From Prevotellaceae bacterium (GTDB taxonomy: Bacteria > Bacteroidota > Bacteroidia > Bacteroidales > Bacteroidaceae): 9,473 bases of DNA. Positions within the stretch are counted from its first letter, which is position 1. Each line of letters starts with the position of its first letter. The DNA is taken from positions 1 to 9,473 of the forward strand of contig JAISIB010000025.1 in assembly GCA_031262265.1 (NCBI GenBank), given 5' to 3'. The notes under the pieces were generated by a model. That model saw only the letters and a list, made by a program, of their open reading frames with translations, was not told the DNA's origin and ran no database searches. Both the position numbers and the translations under genes were made by a program. Shown piece after piece: positions 6,721 through 9,473 of the stretch.

Positions 6721-7032
6721 TTATAACAACCCCAGTTCCAATTTCGCCTCCTCGCTCAGCATATCGCGGCTCCATTCCGGTTCGAACACCAAGTTCACCG
6801 TGACGCGTTTCACGCCTTCCACCGATTCTACCTTCTGTCGCACGTCTTCCATAATGAAGTCGGCCGCCGGACAATTGGGCGCGGTCAGGGTCATATCCAG
6901 TTCCGTGTCGCCGTTTTCCTGTACGTCGATTTTGTATATCAGTCCCAAGTCGTACACATTGACCGGTATCTCCGGATCAAACACCGTCTTCAATACGCGG
7001 ACGATGCGCTCTTCTGTCTCAAACACGTTCAT
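6721..7032 (-). CDS. DUF59/MIP18-family Fe-S cluster assembly factor (SufT/PaaD-like)
   Basis: A 103-residue protein that is one complete DUF59 domain. The signature DPEIPVNVYDLGLIYKI occupies 19-35, followed by LTAPNCPAADFI (49-60) with the conserved Cys54. The C-terminal WSRDMLSEEAKLELGLL tail is typical of the short Bacteroidetes members often labelled SUF-system assembly protein. Members of the family help mature Fe-S proteins in the cytoplasm, but the exact client here is unknown. The ATG at 7032 fits the domain start (NVFETEERIVRVLKTVFDPEIP). The gene lies 9 nt upstream of lpxH; I see no functional link between them beyond shared transcription. Confidence 0.92.
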   Translation of the reverse strand: MNVFETEERIVRVLKTVFDPEIPVNVYDLGLIYKIDVQENGDTELDMTLTAPNCPAADFIMEDVRQKVESVEGVKRVTVNLVFEPEWSRDMLSEEAKLELGLL

Positions 7033-7071
7033 ATCTTTGTCGGGCTATCTGTTTCAAATATATTCAAACAA

Positions 7072-7079
7072 CAAAGGTA
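7072..7079 (-). promoter_or_regulatory. Candidate -7 promoter element for the DUF59-lpxH unit
   Basis: On the minus strand 7079-7072 reads TACCTTTG, identical to the -7 box proposed before the polysaccharide operon and matching TAnnTTTG. It lies 39 nt upstream of the ATG at 7032. A second looser match, TATATTTG, lies at 7062-7055. I could not find a convincing TTG at the -33 position for either, so the call rests on the -7 box and location alone. Confidence 0.4.
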
Positions 7080-7146
7080 GAAATATTTGCTTGGATAAAA
7101 CGCACATTCGCCGGTTTATTGTTACGCGCAACGGCGAAAAGAAAAT

Positions 7147-7202
7147 AAGCGCGTCAGTTATTGCGAGATGCTCAGAAGATATTGGCAGAAGCGCGTCAGT
7201 TA
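7147..7202. repeat. Pair of 14-bp direct repeats in the intergenic region
   Basis: AAGCGCGTCAGTTA occurs at 7147-7160 and again, identical, at 7189-7202, 42 nt apart start to start. Both lie between the terminator hairpin at 7214-7247 and the DUF59 promoter region. They could be a pair of regulator sites upstream of the DUF59-lpxH unit or leftovers of a small duplication. No coding sequence spans them. Confidence 0.5.
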
Positions 7203-7213
7203 GGAGCATAACA

Positions 7214-7254
7214 ACGGAGGCCGCTTTCTGCTCAAAGCGGCCTCCGTACTTTTT
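7214..7254. terminator. Strong intrinsic-type hairpin downstream of the lipoprotein gene
   Basis: A perfect 14-bp stem (7214-7227 with 7234-7247; ACGGAGGCCGCTTT on the left arm) closes a 6-nt loop. It lies 33 nt past the lipoprotein stop, where a minus-strand terminator is expected. The T-run, however, is on the plus-strand side (five T at 7250-7254). On the minus strand the stem is followed only by GTTATGC. It therefore looks like a bidirectional terminator, or one better suited to stopping plus-strand transcription towards the lipoprotein gene. Confidence 0.75.
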
Positions 7255-7279
7255 ATCGGTTGTCTCGTTCGGAATATAC

Positions 7280-9124
7280 TTACAGATCCACCGCTTTCAA
7301 GGTCAGCGTACCGTCGTCGTTGAACCATCTGAAAGCCGAAGCGTTCGCATTGATACCGGCATTGTCCGCACTATCAGCAAACATAGCCGTAACTGTCGCG
7401 TATTCCTCCGTATTGTCGGAGATAACCTGATCCGCAGAAGTCTTGCCTATCGTCAACTTATCATCGGGGACGTCTGTCGTCGCCGTGTTGTCGCACGGCG
7501 TCCAAGCGCAATTGGTGATGTAGTTATGGTAGTCCCCCGCCCCCGAATATCCGAGAATCGTGCCATTGTTGGAGGCGTTCGGATTCGTTACGCTCGTCAG
7601 CAGACTCACGCAGTTCTGCAGCGAAGAATCGGAAGTATCGGCATACATAAACCCTACGATGCCGCCCGTACCAGCCGCGTCAGCGGGGGAGAGCGAACCC
7701 TCGTAACTGCAAAAAGAAATCGTGCCATCATACAAATATCCTGCAATGCCGCCGACGTTGGAATAAAAGGTAGTACTCGTCACGCTACCCGATACCTGTA
7801 AGTAAGAAGCCGCACCGCCATCAATAACCCCGAAGAAGCCGGCGCACTGATACTCTCCGTTCACGTTCATATTCTTTATGAGGTGGCCGCCGCCATTGAG
7901 CGTGCCGGTAAAAGGAAGAGAATATGTCCCGATCGGCGTCCAAAGCTTCTCCGGATCCGCAGACTCGCCGTCCAAATCAATGTCTACTTTCAGGTTATAC
8001 GTGTATCCTCTGTAAGTTGCGTTCGTAGCCGCGTTGTTTATCAACCAAGCCATACAATCCAATTGATCGGCCGTCGTGATTTCATAAACGCCCGGGCTTA
8101 TCGGATCACCCAACGTCGCAATCGCCCCTGCCGTAGGATCGTCCGGATATTGAACGTCCGGATACACACCGTCCCAAAGCGTCGGGTCTACATACTCCTC
8201 ATAGTCTAAACCATGGTCGATGTCCAATTCACCATCGGCATCCAAATAGTCGCCTCTCACGTTCGTCACGTAATTACGCTTGTAAGACTTACCGGCAGGT
8301 ATTTCGCACGTCTGGCCGATCTGTTGCGTAGCCGCTTCATTCGAGTAGAAAGATACGTCGATGACGCTCGCCGTGGTAGCGTTGCCTTCCTCAGGAGCAA
8401 ACAAATAGGCGTAAGCGAAAATACCCTTGTCGGCCATCTGAAACACTTCGCCGTTATTCGTCAACACCAGTGTTTTCTCTTCCGTATCGCCGGTCTCTAC
8501 TTCACCCGTCTGTATGTCGAACGTTTGCTTGGCTTTCGTGTAACTGAGTCCTACCGCACGAACCGTAGCCAACATCGAGAGCGGCTCCTGAACCAAATTG
8601 ATGCGGGCAAAAGGACGGGTCAAAGTCACGGATGTCAGTGGCAAAACACTCGCTCCCTTCACTACACCGGGAAGAACACCGAAGAAAGCGTCCATGGCTT
8701 CGTGCTCCGCCAAACTGTCCGGCATCGCATTCGTACGAAACACTTCTTTCAAGTTCTGCGTGTTGTAGTACTTGTCCGGATACTTAGCCTTGCTCAGCTC
8801 CGCGTCTTCGGCAATGTAGTCCGACCAGAGCAAAAAGTCATACGTGCCCTCGGCCAGCATGAAAGCGAACGAGCCGTTGTCTTGCTCGAAGCGTTGCGTG
8901 GGGCGAGGAGTGCTTGCCGCCTTGTCGCGAATCTCCAAGATGTAGCGCAGCTTGTAGCCATCGGGAACCACCGGCTCGGCACGAGTCACGGGGTCTTCCT
9001 CCCGCTGAACGGTCAGCGTCACAAGGTCGCCTACTTCGCCGCCCGTCGGCGGCTGCTCAATCTGTGTGCAGGCAGCCAATAAGCCTAACAGGCAAAGGCC
9101 GCCCCAAAAAAGGTGTTGTTTCAT
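7280..9124 (-). CDS. Surface lipoprotein with DUF6562-like N-terminal region and GLUG repeats
   Basis: A 614-residue predicted lipoprotein. The signal is MKQHLFWGGLCLLGLLAAC with lipobox LAAC and lipidated Cys19. A low-complexity linker is followed by a DUF6562/fimbrillin-like region at roughly 50-290 (YKLRYILEIRD, FAFMLAEGTYDFLLWSDY, DAFFGV, VTLTRPFARINLV). An acidic linker (about 292-340) leads to a beta-helical GLUG region. It starts VYEITTADQLDCMAWLINN (347-365), has WTPIGTYSLPFTGTLNGGGH (395-414) and AGFFGVIDGG, then two repeats, VGGIAGYLYDGTISFCSYEG (457-476) and TGGIVGFMYADTSDSSLQNC (486-505). In Bacteroidales such proteins are anchored in the outer membrane, usually exposed, and are often linked to adhesion or fimbria-like structures; the role here is unknown. 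The gene stands alone: a hairpin lies downstream and a repeat-rich region upstream. I see no clear TAnnTTTG box before the ATG. Confidence 0.85.
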   Translation of the reverse strand: MKQHLFWGGLCLLGLLAACTQIEQPPTGGEVGDLVTLTVQREEDPVTRAEPVVPDGYKLRYILEIRDKAASTPRPTQRFEQDNGSFAFMLAEGTYDFLLWSDYIAEDAELSKAKYPDKYYNTQNLKEVFRTNAMPDSLAEHEAMDAFFGVLPGVVKGASVLPLTSVTLTRPFARINLVQEPLSMLATVRAVGLSYTKAKQTFDIQTGEVETGDTEEKTLVLTNNGEVFQMADKGIFAYAYLFAPEEGNATTASVIDVSFYSNEAATQQIGQTCEIPAGKSYKRNYVTNVRGDYLDADGELDIDHGLDYEEYVDPTLWDGVYPDVQYPDDPTAGAIATLGDPISPGVYEITTADQLDCMAWLINNAATNATYRGYTYNLKVDIDLDGESADPEKLWTPIGTYSLPFTGTLNGGGHLIKNMNVNGEYQCAGFFGVIDGGAASYLQVSGSVTSTTFYSNVGGIAGYLYDGTISFCSYEGSLSPADAAGTGGIVGFMYADTSDSSLQNCVSLLTSVTNPNASNNGTILGYSGAGDYHNYITNCAWTPCDNTATTDVPDDKLTIGKTSADQVISDNTEEYATVTAMFADSADNAGINANASAFRWFNDDGTLTLKAVDL

Positions 9125-9248
9125 AAGCTAATAAATTTTGTTTGTTTTGATATGTCTGAATAAATACTGTCCGAATAAGACCAAGCGGGCGTAGCGGAAC
9201 GCCGCAGGCATGCGACAGATGTACGCAGCAGGCTGACGGAACGCCATA

Positions 9249-9418
9249 GGCGTTCAATTTGCGTAACTGCAGGTGAAACCCGCAGTGGAGGCGTTCCCCG
9301 CCCACTGAACCCCGAAGTGGGTTCAACTCCTGCCGGAGTTGTAGTGAGAGGAGGGGTTACTACCCCAAGCTGCGCGTCGCTCCGCTCCGCTTGCATGGGG
9401 TTACGCAAATTCAACGCC
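9249..9418. repeat. 19-bp imperfect inverted repeat pair spanning the hairpin array
   Basis: GGCGTTCAATTTGCGTAAC at 9249-9267 and GTTACGCAAATTCAACGCC at 9400-9418 are reverse complements with one mismatch. They enclose 132 nt. Each arm also shares six bases with a local AACGCC/GGCGTT hairpin, so a large stem and small hairpins compete. The pair may mark the ends of one repeat unit or allow a long cruciform or RNA fold. Confidence 0.75.
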
Positions 9419-9473
9419 TGCGGCGTTAGACCATGCGGATGTCTTACATCCATACTTACCTGCGGCGTTGGAC
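9417..9473. repeat. 15-bp near-identical direct repeat at the window edge
   Basis: CCTGCGGCGTTAGAC (9417-9431) recurs as CCTGCGGCGTTGGAC (9459-9473), with one difference and a 42-nt period. The intervening 27 nt contain the GGATGT/ACATCC hairpin. The second copy ends exactly at the window edge, so the array probably continues. Confidence 0.6.

Larger units (their letters stand above)
9186..9473. repeat. Hairpin-rich intergenic repeat array (continues past window end)
   Basis: This fills most of the 349-nt gene-free stretch upstream of the lipoprotein gene; 9125-9185 is AT-rich leader without visible features. The array is a chain of short perfect hairpins: GGCGT/ACGCC (9188-9203), GAACGCC-ATA-GGCGTTC (9239-9255), GAACCC/GGGTTC (9307-9324), AACTCC-TGCC-GGAGTT (9325-9340), AACGCC-TGC-GGCGTT (9413-9427) and GGATGT-CTT-ACATCC (9437-9451). 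Alternative pairings such as CAGTGG/CCACTG (9283-9307) overlap them. Open frames crossing it on the minus strand have repeat-derived, proline- and arginine-rich translations and are not credible genes. It resembles a dispersed repeat family more than a regulatory RNA, but no second genomic copy can be seen here. Confidence 0.7.

Noticed and set aside
6701..9082. Long plus-strand frames, including one of 366 and one of 289 codons
   Set aside because: They lie antisense to the DUF59 and lipoprotein genes, cross the terminator hairpin, and their Arg/Ser/Val-rich translations match no family.
9249..9418. Invertible (phase-variable) promoter bounded by the 19-bp inverted repeats
   Set aside because: The 132-nt interior has no TAnnTTTG box on either strand that I can find, no recombinase gene is near, and the arms overlap a repetitive hairpin family.
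9057..9453. Minus-strand frames of 89 and 110 codons across the repeat array
   Set aside because: Their translations are made by the hairpin repeats themselves (Pro/Arg/Ser-rich), one overlaps the lipoprotein start, and neither has a credible domain.
1..9473. tRNA, rRNA, CRISPR array or insertion sequence
   Set aside because: No cloverleaf, rRNA-like stretch, regularly spaced repeat-spacer pattern or transposase was recognised in any intergenic region.

Overview
The window looks like chromosomal DNA from a member of the Bacteroidales. The evidence is a DUF6562/GLUG-type surface lipoprotein, a Bacteroidetes-type LpxH, a DUF59 protein of the type seen in this phylum, promoter cores of the TAnnTTTG type, and the near absence of Shine-Dalgarno sites. 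Every gene I can support lies on the minus strand, so transcription runs from high to low coordinates. I cannot name the genus.

Layout, in transcription order. (a) 9473-9125: no gene; a dense array of short GC-rich hairpins with nested inverted and direct repeats. (b) 9124-7280: a 614-residue lipoprotein, followed by a strong 14-bp hairpin at 7214-7247. (c) 7032-5947: a two-gene housekeeping unit, a DUF59/MIP18-type Fe-S assembly factor and LpxH (lipid A synthesis). (d) About 5905-5857: a candidate promoter and a long leader. (e) 5722 to 1: a compact surface-polysaccharide operon that runs off the window. It holds a FdtA-like sugar ketoisomerase, a 931-residue PEP-synthase-like kinase, a class I glutamine amidotransferase, a sugar-phosphate-type cytidylyltransferase, a second FdtA-like ketoisomerase, and the N-terminal part of a thiamine-diphosphate E1-alpha subunit. 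The operon genes are spaced by 38 nt, a 4-nt ATGA overlap, 3 nt, 44 nt and a 17-nt overlap.

The main result is the middle trio (5282-1036). Singly these genes would be labelled PEP synthase, gamma-glutamyl-GABA hydrolase and nucleotidyltransferase. Together, in this order, they match the Campylobacter jejuni capsule genes Cj1418-Cj1417-Cj1416. Those enzymes make L-glutamine phosphate, then CDP-L-glutamine, then cytidine diphosphoramidate, the P-N precursor of the O-methyl phosphoramidate capsule decoration. I infer that this Bacteroidales locus makes an activated phosphoramidate for a cell-surface glycan. The kinase differs from a plain member of the family: about 140 extra N-terminal residues resemble a TagD-like cytidylyltransferase whose catalytic motifs are degenerate. 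The CDP-amidate 3'-kinase step (Cj1415) is not in the window. Sugar ketoisomerase genes lie on both sides of the trio, and the ThDP enzyme lies at its downstream end. This suggests a 3-amino-3,6-dideoxy sugar, and possibly a two-carbon-branched sugar, built by the same locus.
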